From: Flavobacteriaceae bacterium PS02336
Lineage (GTDB): Bacteria; Bacteroidota; Bacteroidia; Flavobacteriales; Flavobacteriaceae
Direction of reading: 5' to 3'
Length of the DNA: 64,000 nucleotides
Assembly: GCA_029960065.1 (NCBI GenBank)
Contig: JASCOF010000009.1
Span: forward strand, 1-64,000
Position numbers and translations under genes: made by a program. This document shows positions 42,770 to 51,904 of the stretch, piece after piece. Within the stretch, counting starts at the first letter, position 1, and every line of letters starts with the position of its first letter. The notes beneath the pieces were generated by a model. The model was not told the DNA's origin and ran no database searches. It saw only the letters and a program-made list of their open reading frames with translations.

Positions 42770-43219
42770 TTAATCGATTTTAACGCCATCAATAATAAGC
42801 GAATCACAAATAAGCGACATATAAGAGCTGTTGTAATCTGCGGTAATTTGATCACTCATAGAGTCGATTCTACCTTTTGTAAAATCAAATTTTCTCGTCG
42901 CTTGTTTGCCATATGAATCAGTCATCGTAATCTGGCCGTCAATTCCTGCTTTGTTTTTCATTAAAGCAGTCAGTAAAACAATGTCCTGTTTTTCGAAATC
43001 AAGAGAGAAATAATAATTGTTCTTACTTTCATTGGTTTCAGAATTAACCACAGATTTTGTAAAAGAAAATGTGGCCGATCTAACTGGAGCTTTTACCAGT
43101 TTGTTTCCATCTTTTAAAGAAATTTCAATTTTAATACGTTTGTCATCTTGTTGTGCAAACGTCAAAGCAGAGAAAAAAAGACTTGAAATAATTGTTATTG
43201 TAAAAAAAATCTTATTCAT
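42770..43219 (-). CDS. Exported small protein, first gene of the four-gene cluster
   Basis: A 149-residue protein with a signal peptide (about 1-22, ending TFAQ) and a beta-rich body (IKIEISLKDGNKLVKAPVRS, YYFSLDFEKQDIVLLTALMK). I do not recognise a family. It leads three further small envelope genes within 1.5 kb and is divergent, across 272 bases, from the LytS/LytTR two-component pair, so regulation by that pair is possible. Confidence 0.6.
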   Translation of the reverse strand: MNKIFFTITIISSLFFSALTFAQQDDKRIKIEISLKDGNKLVKAPVRSATFSFTKSVVNSETNESKNNYYFSLDFEKQDIVLLTALMKNKAGIDGQITMTDSYGKQATRKFDFTKGRIDSMSDQITADYNSSYMSLICDSLIIDGVKID

Positions 43220-43491
43220 AAATTTAAGGTTTTAAAAAAAAATTAATAACAACAAGATTACTACTAAGAACAGCTCACGGCAATTCGGAATTGGCAAACG
43301 GAGGTTTTAGATTTTTATTTGGTAATTCTATATTCTTATTGTGAAAATGCATTTTTGAAATGATTTATAAAACATGGTTTACAAAGGTTTTTACCAGCAA
43401 AATTCCGAACTGATTTTTTTGGTCAGTCACTGCTCAATTTGTACTTTGGCTTGACTTACGACTTTATAAGCACGAAAAAAAAAATAATCTG

Positions 43492-45483
43492 ATGAATACT
43501 AGAATTACGAAATGGCTATTTTGCTTACTGATTTTGTTCTTTTCGAATTTGAATGCACAGCAAATGTCTTCTATAGAAAAAATAGCCGCTTATGGGTATT
43601 CCAAACGTTTTTCAGATTCTTCTGCCTCTAAAAAAATACAGCTTCAGGCATTGGCTCTAGCTAAAAAGAAAAATAATATCGATGACGAAGTAATCTGTTA
43701 TTCTTATCTGGCTCTTACACAAAGACGCCTGCTTCATTTAAAAGAGTTTGCCCGATATGCAGACACCGCTTTTATTTTAGCTGAAAAAACAAATAAAATA
43801 AGAGTTAAAGCTTTTGCTTCGCTCGCGCAAGGAACCTTAAAATCTTATATTGAAGACAAACCTCAGGCTTTGGATCATCTTTTAAAAGCTTATGAACTTT
43901 TTTCTAAAATAAAAGCGCACGATCAATGTGCTAAAATAGCCTCTGATATATCGTATTTATTTTCTCCTGCTTCGCCAGAAAAAGTAAAAAAATATGCTGA
44001 AGAAGCTTTACAGCACGCAGCAAAAGCTGGTGATCCAGAAAGCCAATTGTACGCCAGACTTGCTTATGGCGGTTATTTGACGGATAGATTAGACTCTGGA
44101 TATAAAGCGGAATGGATAACTGCACTGAATTTCTTTAAGGAAACAGTGGCTTTGGCTGAAAAAAATACGTCGCAAATAGTCAGCAAAAGCAATATTGGAA
44201 TTGCTTATATCAATCTGGCAGATCTTTATTCTAAAGGTCCAAAACCAATTGATGAAACGGCAATGCTTAACAATCTTAGAAAAGCAACGGTAATTGCTCA
44301 AAAGTATAATGTAAAAATTATTTATAGAAGTGCGATAGGACTCCAAGGAATGTATTTTACCGAAAAAGGAGAATATGCAAAAGCTGAATTATTATTTATT
44401 GAAGGAATTAAATATCAGCTCAGTCTTCCGTATACTGATAATTATTTATTAGCCACTTTTTACAGCTGTTTAAAAGATGTTTCTATAAAAAGAAATGATT
44501 ATAAAGCTTATTATGGCTATGATACTTTATATGCTAAATACAATCAGTTAAAATATAACGAAAGCACGCAGAAACTTTTACAGAATGCCGATGCGAGGTA
44601 TGAATCTTCTAAAAAACTAGAACGCATCAAACAGCTGGAACTGGAAAATGAATTGCAACAAAAAAACAAACTTTTAGGTTACGGAATTGCTGGTGTTTTA
44701 TTAATCGGACTCATCTTTATGTTTCGTTCTTATTATTTTAGACAGCGATATTATCTCAATCGTGAAGAAGTATTAAAGCAGGAACAAGCCAACAACGATC
44801 TGAAAATACAGTTAATGGAAAAAGAAACGATCGAAAACCTAGCGGCAAGACTTTCTCTTGAAAGAAGATTACTGCGGTCTCAGATGGATCCGCATTTTAT
44901 TTTTAATGCCTTAGGAAATATTCAGAGTATGATTTTGCAGCAAGATACGATTCCGGCGGTTTCTTATCTTAATAAATTTGCCAAACTCACACGTCAGATT
45001 TTAGAACAATCTAGAAAAGAAACCATTTCGCTGGAAGAAGAAATTGGGACTTTAAAAAACTACATCGAATTGCAGCAACTGCGACTTAATAATAGTTTTG
45101 ATTATGAAATTATATGTGATGAATCTGTTGAATACGACATTCTCATTCCGCCTTTATTATTGCAGCCTTTTATCGAAAATGCTGTAGAACATGGACTAAA
45201 ACCAAAATCTAAAGATGAAAAAGGAATATTAGAAATCCATTTTACACAGCAAACCGATCAAAAAAATCTAATCTGTACTATAAAAGATAACGGCATTGGA
45301 CTTGCCGCGTCTCGTAAACTGAAAATAAATAAAAATCATCAGTCTTTATCTACAACCATAACAGACGAAAGGTTAGCAAAAATGCAGAAAGAACATCCAA
45401 ATGCTGGTTTTAAAGTTTTAGAAAGAGAAGCTAAAAATGGCGAAAGCGGCTGTATCGTAATTATTAATATTCCAATCCTATAA
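43492..45483 (+). CDS. LytS-type sensor histidine kinase with TPR-like sensor
   Basis: A 663-residue membrane kinase with a signal peptide (about 1-23), a helical TPR-like periplasmic region (about 40-380), one transmembrane helix (about 395-415, GIAGVLLIGLIFMF), a coiled coil and a His_kinase domain with MDPHFIFNALGNIQSM (His468), then the ATPase domain (LLQPFIENAVEHGL, IKDNGIGL). This layout is common in Bacteroidota and pairs with LytTR regulators. The regulator gene follows after 5 bases. The signal is unknown. Confidence 0.9.
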   Translation: MNTRITKWLFCLLILFFSNLNAQQMSSIEKIAAYGYSKRFSDSSASKKIQLQALALAKKKNNIDDEVICYSYLALTQRRLLHLKEFARYADTAFILAEKTNKIRVKAFASLAQGTLKSYIEDKPQALDHLLKAYELFSKIKAHDQCAKIASDISYLFSPASPEKVKKYAEEALQHAAKAGDPESQLYARLAYGGYLTDRLDSGYKAEWITALNFFKETVALAEKNTSQIVSKSNIGIAYINLADLYSKGPKPIDETAMLNNLRKATVIAQKYNVKIIYRSAIGLQGMYFTEKGEYAKAELLFIEGIKYQLSLPYTDNYLLATFYSCLKDVSIKRNDYKAYYGYDTLYAKYNQLKYNESTQKLLQNADARYESSKKLERIKQLELENELQQKNKLLGYGIAGVLLIGLIFMFRSYYFRQRYYLNREEVLKQEQANNDLKIQLMEKETIENLAARLSLERRLLRSQMDPHFIFNALGNIQSMILQQDTIPAVSYLNKFAKLTRQILEQSRKETISLEEEIGTLKNYIELQQLRLNNSFDYEIICDESVEYDILIPPLLLQPFIENAVEHGLKPKSKDEKGILEIHFTQQTDQKNLICTIKDNGIGLAASRKLKINKNHQSLSTTITDERLAKMQKEHPNAGFKVLEREAKNGESGCIVIINIPIL

Positions 45484-45488
45484 AAAAA

Positions 45489-46232
45489 ATGTATAAAACC
45501 ATTATTATTGAAGACGAACAACGCATACGCGAAGCCTTATCTATTATGCTTGAAATGGTTGCGCTGGACCAAGTTCAAATTATCGCTTACGCGGAAAGTG
45601 TCCAAGAAGCCGTAAAATTAATCGACCGATTAAAACCAGATTTAGTCTTTATGGATATTATGCTCCAAAACGGAACTGGATTTGATGTTTTGCAACAGAT
45701 TTCATTTAACTCGTTTCATCTCATTTTTACAACTGCTTACCAACAGCATGCTATAAATGCATTTAAGTATAGTGCGATAGATTATTTATTAAAGCCAATT
45801 GATCCCGAAGAATTGAAAACTGCCATAGACCGAATTTCGCTTTTGCAGGAACGTGTTTTAGAAAAACAGCAGTTAACAGAATTGCAGCATAATCTCTCTA
45901 AAACACCTGACCGCATTATACTGCCAACCCAAGAAGCTATGTATGTTGTTAAACTGCAACAGATTTTAAGATGTGAAACTTCGGGTTCTTACACTACTTT
46001 TTTTCTAACAGACGGAAGGAAAATAATGGTTTCAAAGCCTTTAAAGAATTACGAAGACCTATTAGAGCCTCCTCTGTTTTTCAGGATTCATCAATCCCAT
46101 TTAATCAATATTAATTCAATTGTTAGTTACTCGCGTGAAGGAATGGTACATATGAATGATAAATCTGTTGTTCCAATTTCGAGAGGAAAAAAAGAACAGT
46201 TTTTTAAATTGATGAAAGACAATCATAATTGA
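45489..46232 (+). CDS. LytTR-family response regulator (partner of the LytS-like kinase)
   Basis: A 247-residue regulator with a receiver domain (about 1-120; phospho-acceptor Asp56 in VFMDIMLQNG; KPIDPEEL near the end) and a C-terminal LytTR DNA-binding domain (about 145-245; FFRIHQSHLININSIV, PISRGKKEQFFKL). It is cotranscribed with the kinase. Targets are unknown; the four divergent small envelope genes and the downstream membrane protein are nearby candidates. Confidence 0.9.
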   Translation: MYKTIIIEDEQRIREALSIMLEMVALDQVQIIAYAESVQEAVKLIDRLKPDLVFMDIMLQNGTGFDVLQQISFNSFHLIFTTAYQQHAINAFKYSAIDYLLKPIDPEELKTAIDRISLLQERVLEKQQLTELQHNLSKTPDRIILPTQEAMYVVKLQQILRCETSGSYTTFFLTDGRKIMVSKPLKNYEDLLEPPLFFRIHQSHLININSIVSYSREGMVHMNDKSVVPISRGKKEQFFKLMKDNHN

Positions 46233-46283
46233 TAATTGATAATGGATAATTGTTAATTGTTAATTGTCAATTATCAATTGTCA
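46228..46283. repeat. Heptamer array, ATTGATA/ATTGTCA type
   Basis: Eight consecutive 7-base units: ATTGATA, ATTGATA, ATGGATA, ATTGTTA, ATTGTTA, ATTGTCA, ATTATCA and ATTGTCA. The two ends are near reverse complements, so it can fold into a hairpin. It begins inside the last codons of the LytTR gene and runs into the intergenic region. Confidence 0.75.
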
Positions 46284-46384
46284 ATTAAAACTTTCTCAAT
46301 ACCAACTCAAAACGACCATAGACAAAGCGGCTATTTTTCCATCGGTTTACAGTATCTACTTTTGAAGTAATAAATACTAAAACG

Positions 46385-46714
46385 ATGAATAATAAAACCC
46401 TTTCTATTCTTAGCTACATCACTATTATTGGTTGGATCGTAGCATTTATTAAGAGCAAAGATTTAACTCCTAAAAGTGATTTGGTAGGATACCATTTAAA
46501 ACAAGGATTCGGAATTTTTCTGGTTTCTTTAATTGTAAATATTGCCTTATCAGTGGTAGTAATGGCGGTTCCCTCTCTTTATTTTCTGAGTTATATTGGT
46601 TACGTGCTTTTTATTTTATGGATTTTCGGAATCATAAATGCCGCAAACGAACAGAAAAAGCCCATTCCAGTAATTGGAAAAATCTTTGAGGACAAATTTG
46701 ATTTTATCAGCTAA
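46385..46714 (+). CDS. DUF4870/Tic20-like small membrane protein
   Basis: A 109-residue membrane protein with three hydrophobic segments (about 6-23, 42-62, 66-88). The segment LVGYHLKQGFGIFLVSLIVN and the end PIPVIGKIFEDKF match the DUF4870 (Tic20-like) family of small membrane proteins. It follows the LytTR gene by 150 bases. The function is unknown. Confidence 0.7.
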   Translation: MNNKTLSILSYITIIGWIVAFIKSKDLTPKSDLVGYHLKQGFGIFLVSLIVNIALSVVVMAVPSLYFLSYIGYVLFILWIFGIINAANEQKKPIPVIGKIFEDKFDFIS

Positions 46715-46896
46715 TCTGATCTGCCTTTTTTAGCTGACGTTTTTATTTTTTGGATGTAGGATTTGATTCTCAAAGAATTTCAGTAGTTTCCGTGGGATCA
46801 AACTGAGCAGTATTTGAGAATCTTTCTATTTTCTAAATTCTAAATTTTATTTCCTTTATTCTATATTTCTTTATTCTGTATTCTATTCTCTATTGT

Positions 46897-46973
46897 CTTT
46901 CCACTTTCCACTTTCCACTTTCCACTTCCCTCTTTCATCTTTCATCTTTCATCTTTCATCTTTCATCTTTCCT
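46897..46973. repeat. Heptamer array, CTTTCCA/CTTTCAT type
   Basis: Eleven perfect-length 7-base units without a break: four CTTTCCA, one CTTCCCT, five CTTTCAT and one CTTTCCT. The array ends directly at the stop codon of the HxlR gene (minus strand). A TTCTAAATTCTAAA pair at 46831-46844 has the same period. The strand is purely pyrimidine over the whole array. Confidence 0.85.
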
Positions 46974-47267
46974 CTAACACAATCCTTCTAACTGCTGGAA
47001 AACTGGAATTAAAGCTTTTCCTTTATCCGTAAGATTATATTCAATATGCAACGGCTTTAACCTGATTGTTGTTTTTTCTAACAGCCCTTCTTCTTCCAGT
47101 TCTTTTAATGCATTGGCTAACGATTGTTTGTTTGAGCCTTGAATTTGTCTCAGCAAAGTATTAAACCGTAAAGGAGATTCTACTGCTAAACGAAAAATTT
47201 CTGCTTTCCATTTTCCGGATAACATTTTTAAAAGTCTTTGAGCCGGACAAGTTTCTACTTCTTCCAT
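46974..47267 (-). CDS. HxlR-family transcriptional regulator
   Basis: A 97-residue winged-helix regulator of the HxlR family (CPAQRLLKMLSGKWKAEIFR, LRFNTLLRQIQGSNKQSLAN, LKELEEEGLLEKTTIRLKPL). The N-terminal Cys7 sits at the position used for redox sensing by some members (HypR/QorR-like), so it may sense electrophiles or oxidants. The upstream perfect dyad AGTCAA-N6-TTGACT is a likely operator. It faces a small membrane-protein gene on the other strand. Its stop codon borders the heptamer array. Confidence 0.88.
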   Translation of the reverse strand: MEEVETCPAQRLLKMLSGKWKAEIFRLAVESPLRFNTLLRQIQGSNKQSLANALKELEEEGLLEKTTIRLKPLHIEYNLTDKGKALIPVFQQLEGLC

Positions 47268-47280
47268 AATTTTACAGGGT

Positions 47281-47298
47281 AGTCAAAAAAAATTGACT
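47281..47298. promoter_or_regulatory. Candidate HxlR operator
   Basis: AGTCAA and TTGACT are perfect inverted halves around an A6 spacer. It lies 13 bases before the HxlR start codon on one side and 59 bases before the small membrane-protein gene on the other, which suits control of both. Confidence 0.5.
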
Positions 47299-47357
47299 TA
47301 TTGTTTCGGAATCTTTTTTAATTAAATTTTGTGCAAAATGTAATGTAAAAATAGAAA

Positions 47358-47489
47358 ATGAAATCAAAGAAACCTAGTGAAATGAGCATGGAAGAACTGC
47401 TTAAAGCTCAAAAAACAATTAATACTGTTGTAATTTTCTTGATCAGTGCATCGTTAGTATTATTTTTTATCATACTATTTCTATTTTAA
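47358..47489 (+). CDS. Small single-pass membrane protein (43 residues)
   Basis: The frame reads MKSKKPSEMSMEELLKAQKT followed by INTVVIFLISASLVLFFIIL and FLF: a charged N-terminus with a short helix and one C-terminal membrane helix. I recall similar N-termini (Lys-rich, then SEM...EELLK) in small flavobacterial membrane proteins, which supports it being real. It is divergent from HxlR across a candidate operator, so it may be its target. Confidence 0.6.
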   Translation: MKSKKPSEMSMEELLKAQKTINTVVIFLISASLVLFFIILFLF

Positions 47490-47633
47490 AAAAATCAGAA
47501 AAAAAAATCGAGTTCAGAGGATTATAATTCAAATCTGACGATAATATGGACTAATACGTCTAATTTAATTTTTTGTTGATGAAAAGTTTTATAAAAAAAA
47601 TTAAATTTGATCTCCCTAAATAAGCCCATAAAT

Positions 47634-49991
47634 ATGATTTTTCAAAAAAGACCTCTCTATTTTTTACCTCTATTTTTCCTTCTTTTACTTGCTCTTCCTA
47701 GTAATGCCCAGGAACAGAAACCACCTGTCAAAAAAGAAAGCCCAGGAAGATTATTTAACGATAGTACAGCAACCGACAGTGATTATTTGATGGCAATTGA
47801 AAAAGCCGGAGAAGTATTAGAATCTGCTTACAACGATATTGATTTTGCTGGTGACACCCGTCATCTTTTTGGCGAAATGAAACGTACCGAAAGTAAACTT
47901 GAACTTATTCTAGCCAGTTTAAAAGGTGCAAACCCAAATGTGCGTAACCAGCAGATGTACCGTACTGTTTTACAAGAAATTCAGCAGGAATTAGAAGAAC
48001 AGAATAAAGAAATCAATACCCGTAATCTTGATTTGGAGAAAATTAAAAAACGTGTAATTGAACTGCGAAATGATAAAGCTTTGATGGGCTTGATTCGTGA
48101 TACTATTCGTCGTAAGCAATTTAAAAAAGAATTTGCAGATCTTAGAAAAAGATATGTGGGTACTGACAGCTTAATGACTAAAAATCAAACGGTTTTAAAC
48201 AATAAAAAAAGAATAACAGTACAGCGTAAAATTGCAGTTTCGAGTGCATTAGTAACGGTTGAAAACAAATTAGAAAAATCTGGAATCAATATTTTTAAGA
48301 AAGAATATCCCGCATTATGGCAGATCAGCGATTCGGCTGTAAAGAAAAAAGTAACCCATAATATTAAAGCCAAAGTTATTATCGAAGAAAATGTTGCCGC
48401 TTATTATCTAAGTTACAAAGCCGGCGGATTGCTTACAATATTTTTCTTTATGGGGCTTTTATTCTGGTATATTTCCCGAAACATTAAATTCTTGAAAGCA
48501 AATGGTTATGCTGAAAGTCTTTCCCTTTTAAATTTCAAATATCTAAACCGAGGTGTTTTACTTCCGGTTCTTGTAATTGCTTTAAATATTGCTGTTGTCA
48601 CCAACTTATATGCACCCGCTTTATTTTTAGAATTATTGCAGTTACTTCTGCTTGGAACTTTAACCGTACTTTTTAAAAATCAATGGTCAGGAGTTTCTAT
48701 GCGAAACTGGCTTTTTCTTATTGGACTATTCTTTGCACTTTGTTTCCTTGATTTATTTATCACTATCGGGCTATTACAGCGTTTTGCTTTTGTAGCAATT
48801 AATGTTTTAGGAATTCGTTATGGTTTGGTTCAAATTAAAACGTTAAAAGAAGAACTTTATATCAAAGGTTTTTTCAAATGGGCAAGCATTATCTTTATTG
48901 GATTAAACGTATTGTCTATACTTTTTAATTTATTCGGAAGAGTTTCGCTTTCCAATATGTTAAGCCTTACAGCATTTATTTCGCTTACGCAGATTGTTGC
49001 TTTGAGTGTTTTACTAAAGATTATTCTTGAAATTATTCTTTTGCAGATTTACACCACAAGAGTAAAAAGAGGTATTGTGAAAATGTTCGATTACGAAAAT
49101 TTATCAGATACATTAAAAAAACCGTTTATTATTGTAGTCAGCTATATGTGGATTATTGTAATTGCTTCAAACTTGAATATTTGGGAGTCGCTTCGTGCAT
49201 CTTTTCAAAAGCTGTTAAGTCATCCCAATACAATTGGAAGCATTACATTTACTTTAGGTAATATTGTTTTATTCTTCATTATTATTTGGGCAGCGCATCT
49301 GCTTCAAAATTATGTTGCTTATTTCTTTGGTGAAATTGATGAAGATAACGAAGAAAATATTAATAAAAGACAGCATTCTAAATTACTGATTACAAGATTA
49401 GTAGTTTTAATAAGCGGTTATCTACTCGCTGTTGCAGCGTCTGGAATGCCTTTGGACAAACTAAGTATTCTATTAGGAGCTTTAGGAGTTGGTGTTGGAC
49501 TTGGGCTTCAAAACATTGTCAATAATTTTGTATCTGGAATTATCTTGATTTTTGATAAACCCATTCAGATTGGCGATGTTGTAGAAATTAGTTCAGAATC
49601 AGGTCGTGTTAAATCTATGGGACTTAGAACAACTAAAATCAATGCGCCAAACGGTGCCGAAATCATTATTCCGAATGGTAATTTATTGTCTCAAAACATT
49701 ACCAACTGGACCTATACCGATAATTTTAAACTAGTAGAAGTCACTTTTGAAATCGTAGGCGAAACTGTTCCAGAAGAAATTAATTTAATAGTAAACGAAA
49801 CGCTGGCAAATCTTCCGATGGTAAACAATTCAAAACCATCTCAGATCTATTACAGCGCTATTTCTGACGGAAAATACAAACTTCTGATTAAATTCTGGTG
49901 CAGCATTTACAGAACCGAAGAAACGATAAGTTTGGCGAGACAGGAACTTTATGTTAGTTTCAAAAATAAAGGTTTGAACTTCTCGAGTTAA
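47634..49991 (+). CDS. MscS-family mechanosensitive ion channel, large form
   Basis: A 785-residue channel protein with a signal peptide (about 1-26, ending SNAQ), a coiled periplasmic domain (about 40-260) and many membrane helices. The MscS pore and beta domain (GALGVGVGLGLQNIVNNFVS; FDKPIQIGDVVE; APNGAEIIIPNGNLLSQN) follow. It should open under membrane tension to release solutes, like the large MscK-type members. I chose the ATG giving MIFQKRPLYF; a TTG start 27 bases upstream would put a polar segment ahead of the signal peptide. A terminator follows. Confidence 0.9.
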   Translation: MIFQKRPLYFLPLFFLLLLALPSNAQEQKPPVKKESPGRLFNDSTATDSDYLMAIEKAGEVLESAYNDIDFAGDTRHLFGEMKRTESKLELILASLKGANPNVRNQQMYRTVLQEIQQELEEQNKEINTRNLDLEKIKKRVIELRNDKALMGLIRDTIRRKQFKKEFADLRKRYVGTDSLMTKNQTVLNNKKRITVQRKIAVSSALVTVENKLEKSGINIFKKEYPALWQISDSAVKKKVTHNIKAKVIIEENVAAYYLSYKAGGLLTIFFFMGLLFWYISRNIKFLKANGYAESLSLLNFKYLNRGVLLPVLVIALNIAVVTNLYAPALFLELLQLLLLGTLTVLFKNQWSGVSMRNWLFLIGLFFALCFLDLFITIGLLQRFAFVAINVLGIRYGLVQIKTLKEELYIKGFFKWASIIFIGLNVLSILFNLFGRVSLSNMLSLTAFISLTQIVALSVLLKIILEIILLQIYTTRVKRGIVKMFDYENLSDTLKKPFIIVVSYMWIIVIASNLNIWESLRASFQKLLSHPNTIGSITFTLGNIVLFFIIIWAAHLLQNYVAYFFGEIDEDNEENINKRQHSKLLITRLVVLISGYLLAVAASGMPLDKLSILLGALGVGVGLGLQNIVNNFVSGIILIFDKPIQIGDVVEISSESGRVKSMGLRTTKINAPNGAEIIIPNGNLLSQNITNWTYTDNFKLVEVTFEIVGETVPEEINLIVNETLANLPMVNNSKPSQIYYSAISDGKYKLLIKFWCSIYRTEETISLARQELYVSFKNKGLNFSS

Positions 49992-50019
49992 GGAAATAAA
50001 CCAAAATTATCTCTAAAGA

Positions 50020-50052
50020 AAACTGATACTTTTTCAAGCATCAGTTTTTTTT
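50020..50052 (+). terminator. Terminator of the mscS gene
   Basis: AAACTGATACTT pairs with AAGCATCAGTTT (one A/C mismatch) around a short loop and is followed by a run of T. Confidence 0.7.
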
Positions 50053-50203
50053 TTGCGATTACTTTAGATTGCATAAGTCCTTTCTGAAACTGTTTAGCAG
50101 AATTCAGAACAAAGAATAACTGATTCAGAACAAATCACTCTGTTAATTATAATCTATTTTATAAATTTATAATCTTAATCTATTCTTTTTAATCTTTCAT
50201 CTA

Positions 50204-51904
50204 GTGAGATTTCGTTTCAGCTTTTTTTTAATTCTTACAGTCTTAAGTTCTTTTGGACAGCCTTCTTTTGAAGCCTTAAAAAATGATCTTGAGCAGAAAA
50301 TAATACACTGTAATTTTAAAGAAGCTTTAAATATCATTAATGCAAAAAGTGATTTATATCAAGGTTCTGCAAAAGTTGAATTGGACATCATGAAAATGAA
50401 AATTTTAACTGAGTTAGGACTTTATGACGAAGCTTTTAAACTTTCTCAAAATCTAGTCCGCAATTCTCAAACCAACCCAGAGCAGAAACTTAAGATTCAT
50501 GTTGAAAGAGCCTTAGTTTTTGAAATTAATAACGACTATTCCTCATGCATAAAAGAATTATATAAAGCCGAGAATCTGATTTTAAAATATCCGCAGCTAA
50601 AATTTAAAAACTATACCAATTTTCTTATTCGGAAATCTTCGTATTATCGTGTCAGCGGTTCATCAAAAATAGCGTACAATCTGGCATTGCAAGCAGAAAA
50701 GTATGCTAAAATGGTAAATGATACCCTAAATATGCCTGTTGTACAGCTCATAATAGGACTCGGTAATCGAAAAACAAACCCTGAAAAAGAGTTAAAACAT
50801 TACCAGCGAGCGCTCTATTTATATAAAAAACAGCGTCATTATGAAGCCGTTATTTCTATGTTTACTAATTTAAGTTTCTTTTATCTGAACAAAAAAAATT
50901 ATCAAACAGCTGCTGTATATATTGATTCTGCGCTGAATATTGTGTCAAAATCAAACGTTCTGACTTATACAGCCGATGTTTACCAGCTTAAAAGCACAAT
51001 ACTGGAAAAACAGCACAAAGCAGATTCCGCTCTTTATTATTACAAAACGGCTTCGGAATATTATAAAAAATATTACAGTGAGCAGCGAAATCTTAAAGTT
51101 AAGGAATTGGAAACGCAGTATAATTTTGAAAAAGAAAAAACAGAAAAACAGTCTCTTAAAAAAGACATTAGAAACACGCGTATCTTAAATACAACGCTGA
51201 TTGTCTCGGTTTTTGTCCTTGCTTTATTTATACGTCAAGTTATGAGAAACAAGAAAAAAATCGAAAAACAAAAGAAAAAAATATCAGAAAACAATACCGC
51301 ACTGAAAACAAGTCTTGAAGAAAAGCAGTTTTTGGTTCAGGAATTAAACCACCGCGTTAAAAATAATCTAGCCGTAATTTTAAGTCTTATTGATTTTCAA
51401 AAAGATCAGGAAAAAAATGAAGATTATAAATACCGATTTGATGATTTATATCAGCGTATTAAAACCATCATGATCGCTCATGAACTCTATACTTATAGCG
51501 TAAATTATAATGATAATGCATTGGTTGAAGTCCGAAATTATCTGCTTAAGATTTTTGAAACCCATCAAAATAGCAGTATCAGAACATTTACTTTTATCAA
51601 TAATATGGAAGCAATCTATTTTTCTGTAGACAAAATACTTTCTCTTGGACTGCTTGTAAACGAGCTGGTAACAAACTCTATAAAACATGCGCAGCCATCT
51701 GATGAACTGGTTTTAAATATTGAATTAAACAAAACAGATGAGAATCAAATAGAAATAGTGTATTCTGACAACGGAACTGTTTTTAATTTTGAAAAGAATA
51801 ATGATTCGCTGGGACTTATTATTATTGAAGGAATGGTAAAACAATTAAAAGGAAATTATACTAGAGAAAAAGCCAATTATAAAATCGTATTTCCAAATGA
51901 CTGA
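50204..51904 (+). CDS. HisKA_2-type sensor histidine kinase with TPR region
   Basis: A 566-residue kinase starting at GTG (MRFRFSFFLILTVLSSFGQ follows, a good signal peptide). A TPR-like helical region (about 25-310), one transmembrane helix (about 327-345), a coiled coil and a HisKA_2 dimerisation domain with LNHRVKNNLAVILSL (phospho-acceptor His383) come next. The ATPase domain has LGLLVNELVTNSIKHAQPS. HisKA_2 kinases with this N-terminus are common in Bacteroidota. The LytTR regulator downstream overlaps by 8 bases, so the two act together. The signal is unknown; the next gene is a large adhesin. Confidence 0.88.
   Translation: MRFRFSFFLILTVLSSFGQPSFEALKNDLEQKIIHCNFKEALNIINAKSDLYQGSAKVELDIMKMKILTELGLYDEAFKLSQNLVRNSQTNPEQKLKIHVERALVFEINNDYSSCIKELYKAENLILKYPQLKFKNYTNFLIRKSSYYRVSGSSKIAYNLALQAEKYAKMVNDTLNMPVVQLIIGLGNRKTNPEKELKHYQRALYLYKKQRHYEAVISMFTNLSFFYLNKKNYQTAAVYIDSALNIVSKSNVLTYTADVYQLKSTILEKQHKADSALYYYKTASEYYKKYYSEQRNLKVKELETQYNFEKEKTEKQSLKKDIRNTRILNTTLIVSVFVLALFIRQVMRNKKKIEKQKKKISENNTALKTSLEEKQFLVQELNHRVKNNLAVILSLIDFQKDQEKNEDYKYRFDDLYQRIKTIMIAHELYTYSVNYNDNALVEVRNYLLKIFETHQNSSIRTFTFINNMEAIYFSVDKILSLGLLVNELVTNSIKHAQPSDELVLNIELNKTDENQIEIVYSDNGTVFNFEKNNDSLGLIIIEGMVKQLKGNYTREKANYKIVFPND

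Noticed and set aside
46897-46973. CRISPR or direct-repeat array
   Set aside because: Units are 7 bases with no spacers.
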